Shown: one piece after another, positions 1 to 10,009 of the stretch
How positions within the stretch are numbered: position 1 is the first letter of the stretch
Layout: each line of letters begins with the position of its first letter
Origin: VKMB-3413 sp041027365
Lineage (GTDB): Bacteria; Pseudomonadota; Alphaproteobacteria; Rhizobiales; Rhizobiaceae
Length of the DNA: 64,000 bases
Assembly: GCF_041027365.1 (NCBI RefSeq)
Contig: NZ_JBFTEH010000001.1
Location: 496,001 to 560,000 of the forward strand
Reading direction: 5' to 3'
Notes under the pieces: model-generated
The model's input: the letters and a program-made list of their open reading frames with translations, nothing else
Told to the model about the DNA's origin: nothing
Database searches by the model: none
Translations under genes and position numbers: made by a program

Positions 1-659
1 CGATCATCATGGATGCGACGGTGACCCAGGCGGACGGCTATCGCTTCGTCTACGTCCTGCCGATGAGCGCGACGCGGCTGCTCGTCGAGGACACCTATTA
101 CGCCGACGGGGCGGAGCTCGATCGGGACCGACTGCGAGGGGCGATCGGCGACTATCTCGGCGCCCATGGCTGGCGGGCGGAAACGATCGTCCGGGAGGAG
201 CACGGGGTGCTTCCGATCGCGATCGACGGCGATATCGACGCCTTCTGGGCCGAGAAGGACGGCGTTCCGGCGATCGGCCTCGCCGCGGGACTGTTCCATC
301 CGACAACCGGCTACTCTCTGCCCGACGCCGTCCGGCTGGCCGACCGGCTCTCCGCACTGGCAGACCTCTCGGCTGCGGCCGTCTTTGCCGAGACGCGGCG
401 CCATTCCATCGAGACCTGGCAGGCGCGCGGCTTCTTCCGCATGCTCAACCGGCTCCTGTTCTTCGCCGGCGTCTCCTCCAAGCGCTACAAGATCCTGCAG
501 CATTTCTACCGGCTGCCGGACCCGGTGATCGCGCGGTTCTACGCCGCCAAGCTGACCCTGCCGGACAAGGCGCGCATCCTGACGGGCAAGCCGCCGGTGC
601 CCTTCGGCAACGCGATCAGGGTGCTCGCGCGCCACCGCCTGACCGGGGAACTCGCATGA
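1..659 (+). CDS. crtY: Lycopene beta-cyclase, 3' part (5' end outside window)
   Basis: Converts lycopene to beta-carotene by cyclising both ends; an FAD/NAD-fold membrane-associated enzyme. The reading frame is open to the left edge; the visible part begins with the residues IIMDATV followed by DGYRFVYVLP, which match the conserved PIIMDATV region of bacterial CrtY. LLVEDTYY and the later GLFHPTTGYSLPDAV block are also typical of the family. About 218 residues are visible of a usual 380-400, so this is the C-terminal half. The stop codon overlaps the crtI start by four bases (ATGA), which shows translational coupling in a crtY-crtI-crtB operon. The ATG at base 9 lies inside the conserved core and is not the true start. 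The identification is secure. Confidence 0.9.
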   Translation, partial: IIMDATVTQADGYRFVYVLPMSATRLLVEDTYYADGAELDRDRLRGAIGDYLGAHGWRAETIVREEHGVLPIAIDGDIDAFWAEKDGVPAIGLAAGLFHPTTGYSLPDAVRLADRLSALADLSAAAVFAETRRHSIETWQARGFFRMLNRLLFFAGVSSKRYKILQHFYRLPDPVIARFYAAKLTLPDKARILTGKPPVPFGNAIRVLARHRLTGELA

Positions 660-2173
660 AGGACGGCACCGGCAGGATCGGCGGGGAGCAACGCGCCGTC
701 GTCATCGGCGCGGGCTTCGGCGGCATCGCGCTGGCGATCCGGCTGCAGGCGGCAGGCTTCCAGGTGACGCTGCTGGAAAAGCGCGACAAGCCCGGCGGCC
801 GTGCCTATGTCTACGAGGACGAGGGCTTCACCTTCGATGCCGGCCCGACGGTCATCACCGATCCGTCGGCGCTGGAGGAACTGGCGGAAGCCGCCGGCCG
901 CCGGCTCTCCGACTATGTCGAACTGCTCCCCGTCTCGCCCTTCTACCGCCTGTGCTGGGAGGACGGCTACGCCTTCGACTACGTCAACGACCAGTCCGAG
1001 CTCGACCGGCAGATCGGCGCCAAGGGCCCCGCTGACGTCGCCGGCTACCAACGCTTCCTCGCCTATTCCCGGGATGTCTTCCGCGAGGGCTACGAAAAGC
1101 TCGGCACGGTGCCGTTCCTCTCCTTCCGCGACATGGTCCGGGCCGGGCCGCAGCTCGCCCGGCTGCAGGCCTGGCGGAGCGTCTATGCCAAGGTGTCGGA
1201 GTTCATCGCCGACGAGCAGTTGCGGCAGGCCTTCTCCTTCCATTCGCTGCTGGTCGGGGGCAATCCGTTCGCGACCTCCTCGATCTATGCGCTGATCCAC
1301 GCGCTGGAGCGCGAGTGGGGCGTCTGGTTCCCGCGCGGCGGCACTGGCGCGCTGGTGCGCGGGCTGATCCGGCTGTTCGAGGACATCGGCGGACAGGTCG
1401 AGACCTCGGCCGAGGTCGCCGAGATCGAGGTGCGGGACGGCCGGGCGCGGGCGGTGGTTCTGAAGGATGGCCGGCGCTTTGCGGCCGACTGCGTCGCCTC
1501 GAACGCCGACGTCGTCCACACCTACGGCGCGCTGCTCGGCGGCACGGCCCGCGGCCGGCAGGAGGCCAAGCGGCTGGCGTCGAAGCGGTTCTCGATGTCG
1601 CTGTTCGTCATCTATTTCGGTCTCAGGACCCACCGGCCGGAGCTGCAGCACCACACGGTCCTCTTCGGTGCGCGCTACCGCGAGCTGATCTCGGAGATAT
1701 TCAAGGGCCGCGAACTGCCCGGCGACTTCTCGCTCTACCTGCACAACCCTTGCGTGACCGATCCCTCGCTCGCCCCGCCGGGCATGGGCAGCTTCTACGT
1801 CCTCTCGCCGGTGCCGCATCTCGGCAATGCCGCGATCGACTGGGCGGTCGAGGGGCCGAAATACCGTGACCGCATCTTCGACTATCTCGAGGCCCGCCAT
1901 ATCCCGAACCTCAAGGCCGATCTCGTGACGAGTCGCATCTTCACGCCGCACGACTTCCGCGATGAGCTGAACGCGCATCACGGCTCGGCCTTCTCGCTCG
2001 ATCCTGTGCTGACGCAGAGCGCCTGGTTCCGGCCGCACAATCGCGACGCGGAGATCGCCAACCTCTATCTCGTCGGTGCCGGCACGCATCCGGGGGCCGG
2101 CGTGCCGGGGGTCGTCGGCTCGGCCAAGGCGACGGCGGGCCTGATGATCGCGGATGCGGGGCTGGCCGTCTGA
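656..2173 (+). CDS. crtI: Phytoene desaturase (CrtI type)
   Basis: Desaturates phytoene to lycopene using FAD. The 505-residue length is standard for CrtI. Residues 16-23 (VIGAGFGG) form the N-terminal dinucleotide-binding turn, followed by LLEKRDKPGGRAY and FDAGPTVITDP, both hallmark CrtI segments. The C-terminus carries LYLVGAGTHPGAGVPGV, the family signature, close to the end. The start ATG overlaps the crtY stop and the stop overlaps the crtB start by one base (TGATG), so all three genes are translationally coupled. A four-step bacterial desaturase giving lycopene is expected because crtY lies beside it; this is inference from context. Confidence 0.95.
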   Translation: MKDGTGRIGGEQRAVVIGAGFGGIALAIRLQAAGFQVTLLEKRDKPGGRAYVYEDEGFTFDAGPTVITDPSALEELAEAAGRRLSDYVELLPVSPFYRLCWEDGYAFDYVNDQSELDRQIGAKGPADVAGYQRFLAYSRDVFREGYEKLGTVPFLSFRDMVRAGPQLARLQAWRSVYAKVSEFIADEQLRQAFSFHSLLVGGNPFATSSIYALIHALEREWGVWFPRGGTGALVRGLIRLFEDIGGQVETSAEVAEIEVRDGRARAVVLKDGRRFAADCVASNADVVHTYGALLGGTARGRQEAKRLASKRFSMSLFVIYFGLRTHRPELQHHTVLFGARYRELISEIFKGRELPGDFSLYLHNPCVTDPSLAPPGMGSFYVLSPVPHLGNAAIDWAVEGPKYRDRIFDYLEARHIPNLKADLVTSRIFTPHDFRDELNAHHGSAFSLDPVLTQSAWFRPHNRDAEIANLYLVGAGTHPGAGVPGVVGSAKATAGLMIADAGLAV

Positions 2174-3156
2174 TGTCCTCCACGACCCTTGCGGCCGGCC
2201 TGCCGCTCGACGCGGCGGCGCGGGCCGATCTCGCGGCGATGGCCGAGGATTCAATCGCCCGGGGCTCGAAGAGCTTTGCGGCGGCGGCGCGGCTGTTCGA
2301 TCCGGAGACGCGGGCGAGCGCGATGATGCTCTATGCCTGGTGCCGGCATTGCGACGACGCCATCGACGGCCAGGTGCTCGGCTACGGACGGGGACCGGGC
2401 GCAGGGGCTGCGAGTCCGGCCGGAAGGCTCGCGACGCTCGAGGCCGAGACGCTGGCGGCGCTGGACGGCGCCCCGACGCGGGAACCCGCCTTCCGCGCCA
2501 TTGCCGATGTCGCGGCGCGCCACGGCCTGCCGCGGACGCTGCTTCTGGAGCACCTCGACGGCTACCGCATGGATGTCGAGGGCCGGACGTACCGGACGAT
2601 CGCGGACACGCTCGACTACTGCTACCACGTCGCCGGCGTCGTCGGCGTGATGATGGCGGTCGTGATGAAGGCGAAGGACGGCGAAGCGCTCGACCGGGCC
2701 TGCGACCTCGGTATCGCCTTCCAGCTGACCAACATCGCCCGCGACATCGTCGAGGACGCGCGTGCCGGACGCGTCTATCTGCCGGGTGACTGGCTCGCCG
2801 AGGCGGACCTTCGGCCGGATCAGGTCGCCGATCCGCGCTCGCGCCCGGTGGTCGCGGTCCTCGCGCACCGGCTGGTGGACCTCGCCGAGCCCTATTACGA
2901 GTCCGCCTTCTACGGCCTTGCCGCCCTGCCGCCGCGATCGGCCTGGGCGGTCGCGACGGCGCTGGGCGTCTACCGCGAGATCGGGCTGGAGGTGAAGGCG
3001 AGGGGACCGGCGGCGTGGGACGCGCGCATCGCCACCAGCCGCGCGGCAAAGCTCCGCCACGTAGCGCTCGGCGCAGGCAGGGTCGCGCGCGCCCGCCGTG
3101 CCGCTCCGCGCCCGAGGCTGCCCGGGCTGTTCACCCGGCCGAACGCCGCCGATTGA
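2173..3156 (+). CDS. crtB: Phytoene/squalene synthase family protein, phytoene synthase
   Basis: Condenses two geranylgeranyl diphosphates into phytoene, the first committed carotenoid step. The 327-residue protein carries both Asp-rich Mg-diphosphate motifs: DDAID at 61-65 and DIVED at 191-195. The second lies within QLTNIARDIVED, followed by GRVYLPGDWL, all typical of CrtB. GRTYRTIADTLDYCYHVAG is the usual substrate-pocket segment. It is the last gene of the crt operon, with a one-base overlap with crtI. No crtZ, crtE or crtW is seen downstream; they may lie left of the window or elsewhere. The 216 bases that follow hold no gene. Confidence 0.93.
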   Translation: MSSTTLAAGLPLDAAARADLAAMAEDSIARGSKSFAAAARLFDPETRASAMMLYAWCRHCDDAIDGQVLGYGRGPGAGAASPAGRLATLEAETLAALDGAPTREPAFRAIADVAARHGLPRTLLLEHLDGYRMDVEGRTYRTIADTLDYCYHVAGVVGVMMAVVMKAKDGEALDRACDLGIAFQLTNIARDIVEDARAGRVYLPGDWLAEADLRPDQVADPRSRPVVAVLAHRLVDLAEPYYESAFYGLAALPPRSAWAVATALGVYREIGLEVKARGPAAWDARIATSRAAKLRHVALGAGRVARARRAAPRPRLPGLFTRPNAAD

Positions 3157-3372
3157 TCCGCCGACGACGGGCTCGCCCTGCGAAGCCGAGGCCGCCGCCT
3201 CCTGACATGGTTGTGATCCGCTCGAAATGCCCGCGGCACAGGCGTTTCGCCGCCGTCGGCGCTCGGCCAAGCACATCACCTGGAACGGGACCGACCCCGC
3301 ACGGTTGACGCACAGGCGTCGGCTGGGAGGAGCTCGGCCGGCTCGACCGAAATCCGACAGCGGAGAGCCTCC

Positions 3373-4755
3373 ATGAACCGTCATTTCCTGCTGGCATCGA
3401 TCCCGGCCGCCCTGCTTCTCGCCGCCTCCGGCGCGCAGGCAGCGAGCAGCACCGCCAGCGATGCCGCGTCCTCGTCCGACCACCAGCTCCTGACCGGCGA
3501 GAAGGCCTATGGCAGCTGGGAGCAGGCCAAGCCCGGCCTGAAGCTGAAGATCACGCCGGCCGACATGCCGAAGCCCTACGCCACGAAGTCGGCGAGCAAC
3601 TCCCCCGGCATCGGCCAGCGGCCCGACGGCGCCAAGCCCAAGGTGATGGACGGCTTCCAGGTCTCCGAATTCGCCAGCGGTCTGCAGGAGCCGCGCGTCA
3701 TCACCATCGCCCCGAACGGCGACGTCTTCGTCGCCGACAGCTCGGCCGGAACCGTCCACGTCTACCGGATGGGCGAGGACGGCAAGGTGACGAAGAAGGG
3801 CGTCTTCGCCAGCGGCCTGAACCGGCCCTATGGCATCGCCTTCTATCCCAAGGACGATCCTAAATACGTCTATGTCGGCAACACCGACAGCGTCGTGCGC
3901 TACCCCTATTCGAAGGGCGACATGAAGGCCTCGGGCAAGGCCGAGACGATCGTGCCGAAGCTTCCGACCGGCTATCACTGGACGCGCGACATCGTCTTCT
4001 CGCCGGACGGCAAGACGATGTACGTCTCGGTCGGCTCCGACTCGAACGTCGCCCTCGACACGATGAATCCGCATCCGCCGGGCGGCTTCGTCGACAAGAA
4101 CCCCAAGGGGGCCGCCTGGGGCGACGAGCGCTGGCGCGCCGACGTCCTCGCCTTCGATCCGGACGGCAAGAACCGCCGCATCTACGCCACCGGCCTGCGC
4201 AACTGCTCGGGCATGACGATCCAGCCGGCGACGAAGGATCTGTGGTGCGTCGTCAACGAGCGCGACGAACTCGGCAACAACCTGCCGCCGGACTATGCGA
4301 CGCATGTGCAGGAAGGCCATTTCTACGGCTGGCCCTGGTACTATATCGGCGACAATCCGGACCCGCGCTGGAAGATGGCCCCGCGTCCGGAGCTCGCCAA
4401 CGACGTGACGGTGCCGGACGTCCTGTTCCAGCCGCATTCGGCCCCGCTCGGCATCGACTTCTACACCGGCGACATGTTCCCGCAGGACTACAAGGGCGAC
4501 GCCTTCGTCGCCATGCACGGCTCCTGGAATCGCGACCACCGCACCGGCTACAAGGTCGTGCGGCTGATCTTCAAGGACGGCAAGCCGACCGGCGTCTACC
4601 AGGACTTCCTGACCGGCTTCGTCCTGTCCGACCAGCAGGTCTGGGGCCGGCCGGTCGACGTCACCATGGCGCATGACGGCTCGCTGCTCGTTTCCGAGGA
4701 TGGCACCGGCACCATCTGGCGCGTCTCCGCGACCAAGCAGCAGGCGGCGAAGTAG
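3373..4755 (+). CDS. Exported PQQ-dependent sugar dehydrogenase, sorbosone/glucose dehydrogenase family
   Basis: A periplasmic beta-propeller oxidoreductase expected to oxidise an aldose or sorbosone with PQQ as cofactor. Residues 1-24 form a Sec signal peptide ending AQA, followed by a low-complexity Ser/Ala linker. The propeller starts near residue 90 with DGFQVSEFASGLQEPRVI and NGDVFVADS. The segment NERDELGNNLPPDYATHV, then GHFYGWPWYYIG, is the strongest family mark and is typical of L-sorbosone dehydrogenase-like proteins. The start ATG has a GGAGAG ribosome site about 6 bases upstream (cggagagcctccatg). It is a single-gene unit ended by the hairpin at 4815-4843. The real substrate cannot be read from the sequence. 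Confidence 0.85.
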   Translation: MNRHFLLASIPAALLLAASGAQAASSTASDAASSSDHQLLTGEKAYGSWEQAKPGLKLKITPADMPKPYATKSASNSPGIGQRPDGAKPKVMDGFQVSEFASGLQEPRVITIAPNGDVFVADSSAGTVHVYRMGEDGKVTKKGVFASGLNRPYGIAFYPKDDPKYVYVGNTDSVVRYPYSKGDMKASGKAETIVPKLPTGYHWTRDIVFSPDGKTMYVSVGSDSNVALDTMNPHPPGGFVDKNPKGAAWGDERWRADVLAFDPDGKNRRIYATGLRNCSGMTIQPATKDLWCVVNERDELGNNLPPDYATHVQEGHFYGWPWYYIGDNPDPRWKMAPRPELANDVTVPDVLFQPHSAPLGIDFYTGDMFPQDYKGDAFVAMHGSWNRDHRTGYKVVRLIFKDGKPTGVYQDFLTGFVLSDQQVWGRPVDVTMAHDGSLLVSEDGTGTIWRVSATKQQAAK

Positions 4756-4814
4756 GCGCCTCGACAGCATCGCCCGCGCGTCTTCCTCCCTTCGGAGAAG
4801 ACGTCCAAGTCCAT

Positions 4815-4843
4815 GGCCGCCGCGCTCGTCGCGGCGGCCTTTT
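4815..4843 (+). terminator. Rho-independent terminator after the PQQ dehydrogenase gene
   Basis: Perfect 10-bp stem GGCCGCCGCG / CGCGGCGGCC (4815-4824 and 4830-4839) with a 5-base loop ctcgt, followed by TTTT at 4840-4843. It lies 60 bases after the stop codon. Confidence 0.85.
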
Positions 4844-5352
4844 CGCGCCCGGCGACGCTCGACCGGTGGCCCTGGCCGCTCATCCCGGCTTCGGCCGCCG
4901 CTAGCGCGGCCTGACGAGCGGTGCGTTATGCTCGTCTATGACGGCGGCGAATCGGCGAAGCGCATGAGGGCGGCCAGAGCCGTCCGGCGATGCGGCCGGT
5001 CTCGAAAGATTTTCCAGGCCGTTGCTCCGCCCGCTCGGCTCATTCGGGCGTTGCGATCGTACTAGCGAACTCATACAGTCATCGAGGCCAAGAGGCATCT
5101 CCGACCCGCAAGGTCCCGACTCGGCGCCTGTGCGAGATCGCTTCGTCACCGCGCCAGCAGTAAAGCCGGGCATTCGAGGGATGGGAAGCCTCGCTGCATA
5201 TTTCGTTTGGTTCGAGAGATAGTTTGCTCTAAAACCAGGCTTGCTGAATTTCGAGGCAGGTCGAGACACGGGGTGAGGGGACAGTTGACGATTCTTTGCA
5301 GTCGCCAGAGAGCCGCAGCGAATGACGGCCACCGCGGCATCGTCAGATCGGG
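4844..5352. other. Intergenic region without a supported gene
   Basis: About 500 bases between the terminator and the first ABC ATPase gene. Short open frames exist on both strands but have no ribosome site, no recognisable product and arginine/proline-rich shadow composition. An AT-richer patch around 5195-5240 is the probable promoter area for the downstream operon. Confidence 0.6.
5207..5235 (+). promoter_or_regulatory. Candidate sigma-70 promoter of the peptide ABC operon
   Basis: TTGGTT at 5207-5212 and TAAAAC at 5230-5235, 17 bases apart, in the only AT-rich patch upstream of the operon. The match to consensus is only 3/6 and 4/6, so this is a candidate, about 110 bases before the start codon. 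Confidence 0.3.
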
Positions 5353-6362
<1,010 letters not shown>

Positions 6363-6363
<1 letters not shown>

Positions 6364-7466
6364 TGGCCGACACATCTGCCGCCGCGACGCCGATCATCGA
6401 GACCGCCGACCTGGTGAAGCACTTCGGCGGCAAGCGTCAGCTCCTGAAGCGCTCGCCGCTGGTCCAGGCGGTCAACGGCATCTCGATCAAGGTCGTCGAG
6501 GGGGAGACGCTGGCGATCGTCGGGGAATCCGGCTGCGGCAAGTCCACCCTCGGCCGGCTGATGATCCGCCTGATGGAGCCGACGGCCGGCGACGTGATCT
6601 ATCGCGGCCGCAACCTCGGCAGCCTCGCTCCGGACGAGTTGCGCCGGCTGCGCAGCGAGCTGCAGATCATCTTCCAGGACCCGTTCGCCTCGCTGAACCC
6701 GCGCATGAGCGTCTGCGACATCGTCGGCGAGCCGATCTGGCTGAAGGGCGGCATGACGAAGGCCGAGCGGCGCGAAAAGGTGCTCGACATCTTCGAGACC
6801 GTCGGCCTGCGGCCCGACATGGCGGACCGCTATCCCCATGAATTCTCCGGCGGCCAGCGCCAGCGCATCGGCGTCGCCCGGGCGCTCGCGGCCGAGCCGC
6901 AGCTGATCCTCGGCGACGAGCCGGTCTCGGCGCTCGACGTCTCGATCCAGGCCCAGATCGTCAACCTCCTGGAGGAGCTGAAGGAGCGGCTGAAGCTGAC
7001 GCTGGTGATCGTCGCCCACGACCTCGCCGTCATCCGGCACATGAGCGACCGCGTCGCGGTGATGTATCTCGGCGAGGTGGTCGAGCTCGCCCGCACCGAC
7101 GACCTCTACGACGCACCGCTGCATCCCTACACGCAAGCGCTCTTCGCCGCGATCCCGCAGCCGAGCGCGACGCTGAAGCACAGCATCCAGCCGCTCGAAG
7201 GCGACGTGCCGAGCCCGACGAAGCCGCCCTCGGGGTGCAAGTTCCACACCCGCTGCCCGCATGCCCGGCCGCGGTGTTCCCAGGAACATCCGGATCTGGA
7301 GACGGTGGAGGGCGGCCGTCAGGTCGCCTGCCACTTCTGGCGCGAGATCCAGGCGGCCGGCAGCGATCCGCGGCCGATCGCTGCGCCGAGCGCCAGGCTG
7401 GAGAAGCGCATCGCCCTCTACACCGCGCGGCAGGCGGGCCGCGCGGATCTCATCGCCAACCCGTAA
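6363..7466 (+). CDS. Peptide/opine ABC transporter, ATP-binding protein 2 (DppF/OppF type)
   Basis: Second ATPase subunit of the same importer. Walker A GESGCGKS is at 54-61, the signature is FSGGQRQRIGVARAL, and Walker B is LILGDEPVSALD. The oligopeptide-type tail GCKFHTRCPHARPRC is followed by an unusually long, variable end of about 50 residues. The start at 6363 is chosen because the ATG overlaps the stop of the previous gene; an upstream in-frame ATG at 6258 would run deep into that gene and has no ribosome site. It lies 32 bases before the binding-protein gene. Confidence 0.88.
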
Positions 7467-7498
7467 CGACAAGCCCAACCGCAACAGGGAAGCAATCC

Positions 7499-9001
7499 AT
7501 GCTCAAGACGCGACTTGCCGTCCTCTCGCTCAGCCTCCTGGCCTCGTCCATGGCCTATGCGCAGACGCTGCGCATCGGTCTGAAGGAAGACCCGGACGTG
7601 CTCGATCCCGACCGTGCCCGCACCTATGTCGGCCGCATCGTCTTCACCGCCCTCTGCGACAAGCTGGTCGACATCTCGCCGAAGCTCGACTTCGTGCCGC
7701 AGCTCGCGACGTCCTGGTCCTACAACGACGACGAGACGGCGCTGACCTTCAAGCTGCGCGACGGCATCACCTTCCAGGACGGCACCAAGATCGATGCCGA
7801 GGCGGTGAAGGCCAATCTCGACCGCTCGATGTCGCTGCCCGACTCCAACCGCAAGAGCGAGCTCTCCTCGGTCGACCACGTCGAGGTCGTCGACCCCTCG
7901 ACCGTGACGATCCACCTGAAGCATCCGGATGCGACGCTGCTCGCGACGCTGTCGGATCGCGCCGGCATGATGATGTCGCCGGCCGCCTTCAAGGGCGACA
8001 AGACCTTCTCGCAGGACCCGGTCTGCTCGGGCCCCTACAAGTTCGTCAAGCGCGTCCAGAACGACCGCATCGAACTCGAGAAGTACGACGGCTACTGGGA
8101 CGCCAAGGACTATCCGATCAAGAAGGTGGTCTATCTGCCGATCACCGACGCGACGGTGAAGCTCGCCAACCTCAAGGCCGGCGACATCGACATGCTGGAG
8201 CGGCTGGCGCCGACCGACGTGCCGCAGGTCAAGGCCGACAAGAGCCTCGACTTCGAGCCGGTCACCGGCCTCGGCTGGCAGTCGATCACCATCAACACCA
8301 ACAATGGCGACCGCGCCAAGAGCAACCCGCTCGCTAAGGACAAGCGCATCCGGCAGGCGCTGGAATACGCGATCGGCCGCGACGTCATCAACCAGGTCGC
8401 CGGCAACGGCATCTATCCGCCGGCGCAGCAGCCGTTCCCGCCCTCCAGCCCGTATCTCTCCGACAAGTTCCCGGTGACCGAGCGCAACGTCGACAAGGCC
8501 AAGGAGCTGCTGAAGGAGGCCGGCGTGCCGAACCCGAAGTTCGAGCTCGTCTTCGGCACCGGGTCCGACAACCAGCAGCTCGCCGAGCTGATCCAGGCGA
8601 TGGCCGCCGAGGCCGGCTTCCAGATCACGCTGCGGGCGACCGAGTTCGCCGCCATGCTGGACGAGCTCGACCGGGGCAATTTCGACGCCTCGCTGATCGG
8701 CTGGTCCGGCCGCGTCGATCCGGACGGCAACATCCACCCCTTCGTCACCTGCAAGGGCGCCCTGAACTACGGCCGCTACTGCAATCAGCAGGTCGACAAG
8801 GACCTGAACCAGGCGCGCCAGGTGTCCGGCGTCGAGAAGCGCAAGCCGCTCTACACCGACGCTCAGACGATCCTGCAGCAGGACCTGCCGGTGATCTACA
8901 CCTACTACCAGCCCTGGCCGTTCGTGCTGAACAAGAACGTCACCGGCTTCGTGCCCTATCCCGACGGCATGATCCGCCTGAAGGGCATGAACGTTCAATA
9001 A
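7499..9001 (+). CDS. ABC transporter substrate-binding protein, family 5 (peptide/glutathione type)
   Basis: Periplasmic receptor that delivers the substrate to the permeases encoded next. Residues 1-21 form a Sec signal peptide ending AYA before QTLRIGLKEDPDVLDP, the usual N-terminus of the SBP_bac_5 family. Further family marks are FTALCDKLVDISPKLDFVPQLA and CSGPYKFVKRV. The 500-residue length is typical. The start is placed at the ATG preceded by caacagggaagcaatcc, which contains an AGGGAAG ribosome site; the longer frame from 7235 lies inside the ATPase gene. A hairpin follows the stop, which may protect this part of the mRNA so that receptor is made in excess of permease. Confidence 0.9.
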   Translation: MLKTRLAVLSLSLLASSMAYAQTLRIGLKEDPDVLDPDRARTYVGRIVFTALCDKLVDISPKLDFVPQLATSWSYNDDETALTFKLRDGITFQDGTKIDAEAVKANLDRSMSLPDSNRKSELSSVDHVEVVDPSTVTIHLKHPDATLLATLSDRAGMMMSPAAFKGDKTFSQDPVCSGPYKFVKRVQNDRIELEKYDGYWDAKDYPIKKVVYLPITDATVKLANLKAGDIDMLERLAPTDVPQVKADKSLDFEPVTGLGWQSITINTNNGDRAKSNPLAKDKRIRQALEYAIGRDVINQVAGNGIYPPAQQPFPPSSPYLSDKFPVTERNVDKAKELLKEAGVPNPKFELVFGTGSDNQQLAELIQAMAAEAGFQITLRATEFAAMLDELDRGNFDASLIGWSGRVDPDGNIHPFVTCKGALNYGRYCNQQVDKDLNQARQVSGVEKRKPLYTDAQTILQQDLPVIYTYYQPWPFVLNKNVTGFVPYPDGMIRLKGMNVQ

Positions 9002-9013
9002 CCGGCGCTTCGT

Positions 9014-9044
9014 GCGGCGGGCGGCCTCGACGGCTGCCCGCCGC
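9014..9044 (+). terminator. Intercistronic hairpin after the binding-protein gene
   Basis: A 12-bp stem (9014-9025 with 9033-9044, one G-U pair) around a 7-base loop, between binding protein and permease. There is no U tract, so it is more likely an mRNA-stabilising or attenuating hairpin than a full terminator. Confidence 0.5.
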
Positions 9045-9064
9045 CGTCCTGCAGAGGCCTTCCC

Positions 9065-10009
9065 ATGGCGGAACTGATCCTTCGGCGTGTGCTCGTCGCC
9101 ATCCCGACCATCATCATCGTCTCGATGCTGGTCTTCTCGCTGCAGAAGCTCCTGCCCGGCGATCCCGCGCTGATGATCGCGGGCGAGGAGCACGATCCGA
9201 AGGTGATCGAATACATCCGCGAGAAGTACCACCTGAACGACCCGATCCCGGTGCAGTACGGCATGTGGGTGAAGCAGGTGGTGCAGGGCGATTTCGGCAA
9301 GTCGTTGCGGACCGACGTGCCGGTGACGCAGCTGATCGACTCGAAGCTGCCGGTGACGATCCAGCTCGCGGTGATGGCGATGATCGTCGCCGTCCTGATC
9401 GGCATCCCGACGGGGATACTGTCGGCCGTGCGAAAGGAGACGGCGGTCGACTACGTGGCCAACGTCGTCGCGCTGTCGGGCCTGTCGATCCCGAACTTCT
9501 GGCTGGGGATTCTCCTGATCTTCCTCGTCTCGGTGCAGCTCGGCTGGCTCCCGGCGTCCGGCTACGTGCCGCCGTCGCAGGACTTCTGGCTGTCGATCAA
9601 GACCATGCTGATGCCGGCCTTCGTGCTCGGCACCGCGCTCTCGGCGACGCTGATGCGGCACACCCGGTCGGCGATGATCGGCATTCTGCGATCCGACTAC
9701 ATCCGGACGGCGCGGGCGAAGGGCCTTCGGCAGGGGAAGGTCGTCTACAAGCATGCGCTGCGCAACGCGCTGGTGCCGATCGTGACGCTGATGACGCTGC
9801 TCTTCGGCGAGCTTCTCGGCGGCGCGGTGCTCACCGAGCAGATCTTCACAATCCCCGGCTTCGGCAAGCTCGTCGTCGACGCGGTCTTCACCCGCGACTA
9901 TGCGGTGGTGCAGGGAATCGTCCTGTGCACGGCGATCGGCTATGTCGGACTGAACCTTCTCGCCGACGTCCTCTACATCCTGATCAACCCGCGGCTGAGG
10001 GGCGCCTGA
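9065..10009 (+). CDS. Peptide/opine ABC transporter permease 1 (DppB type)
   Basis: Inner-membrane subunit. The 314-residue protein begins MAELILRRVLVAIPTIIIVSMLVF, the usual first helix of DppB-type permeases, followed by LLPGDPALMIAG and the loop DPIPVQYGMWVKQVVQGDFG. About six membrane segments are seen, and the EAA loop reads DYIRTARAKGLRQGKVVYKHALRNAL, the site that touches the ATPases. The stop overlaps the start of the second permease by one base. Confidence 0.9.
   Translation: MAELILRRVLVAIPTIIIVSMLVFSLQKLLPGDPALMIAGEEHDPKVIEYIREKYHLNDPIPVQYGMWVKQVVQGDFGKSLRTDVPVTQLIDSKLPVTIQLAVMAMIVAVLIGIPTGILSAVRKETAVDYVANVVALSGLSIPNFWLGILLIFLVSVQLGWLPASGYVPPSQDFWLSIKTMLMPAFVLGTALSATLMRHTRSAMIGILRSDYIRTARAKGLRQGKVVYKHALRNALVPIVTLMTLLFGELLGGAVLTEQIFTIPGFGKLVVDAVFTRDYAVVQGIVLCTAIGYVGLNLLADVLYILINPRLRGA

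Noticed and set aside
539..3049. Very long open frame (836 codons) on the minus strand opposite crtI and crtB
   Set aside because: Arg/Pro/Asp-rich shadow composition with no family features; the plus-strand crt genes are unambiguous. Similar long minus or plus shadows at 2251-4770, 7418-9754 and 9973-12930 were rejected for the same reason.
4901..5332. Open frames on both strands in the 4756-5352 gap
   Set aside because: No ribosome site, no recognisable domain, and no conserved-looking composition.
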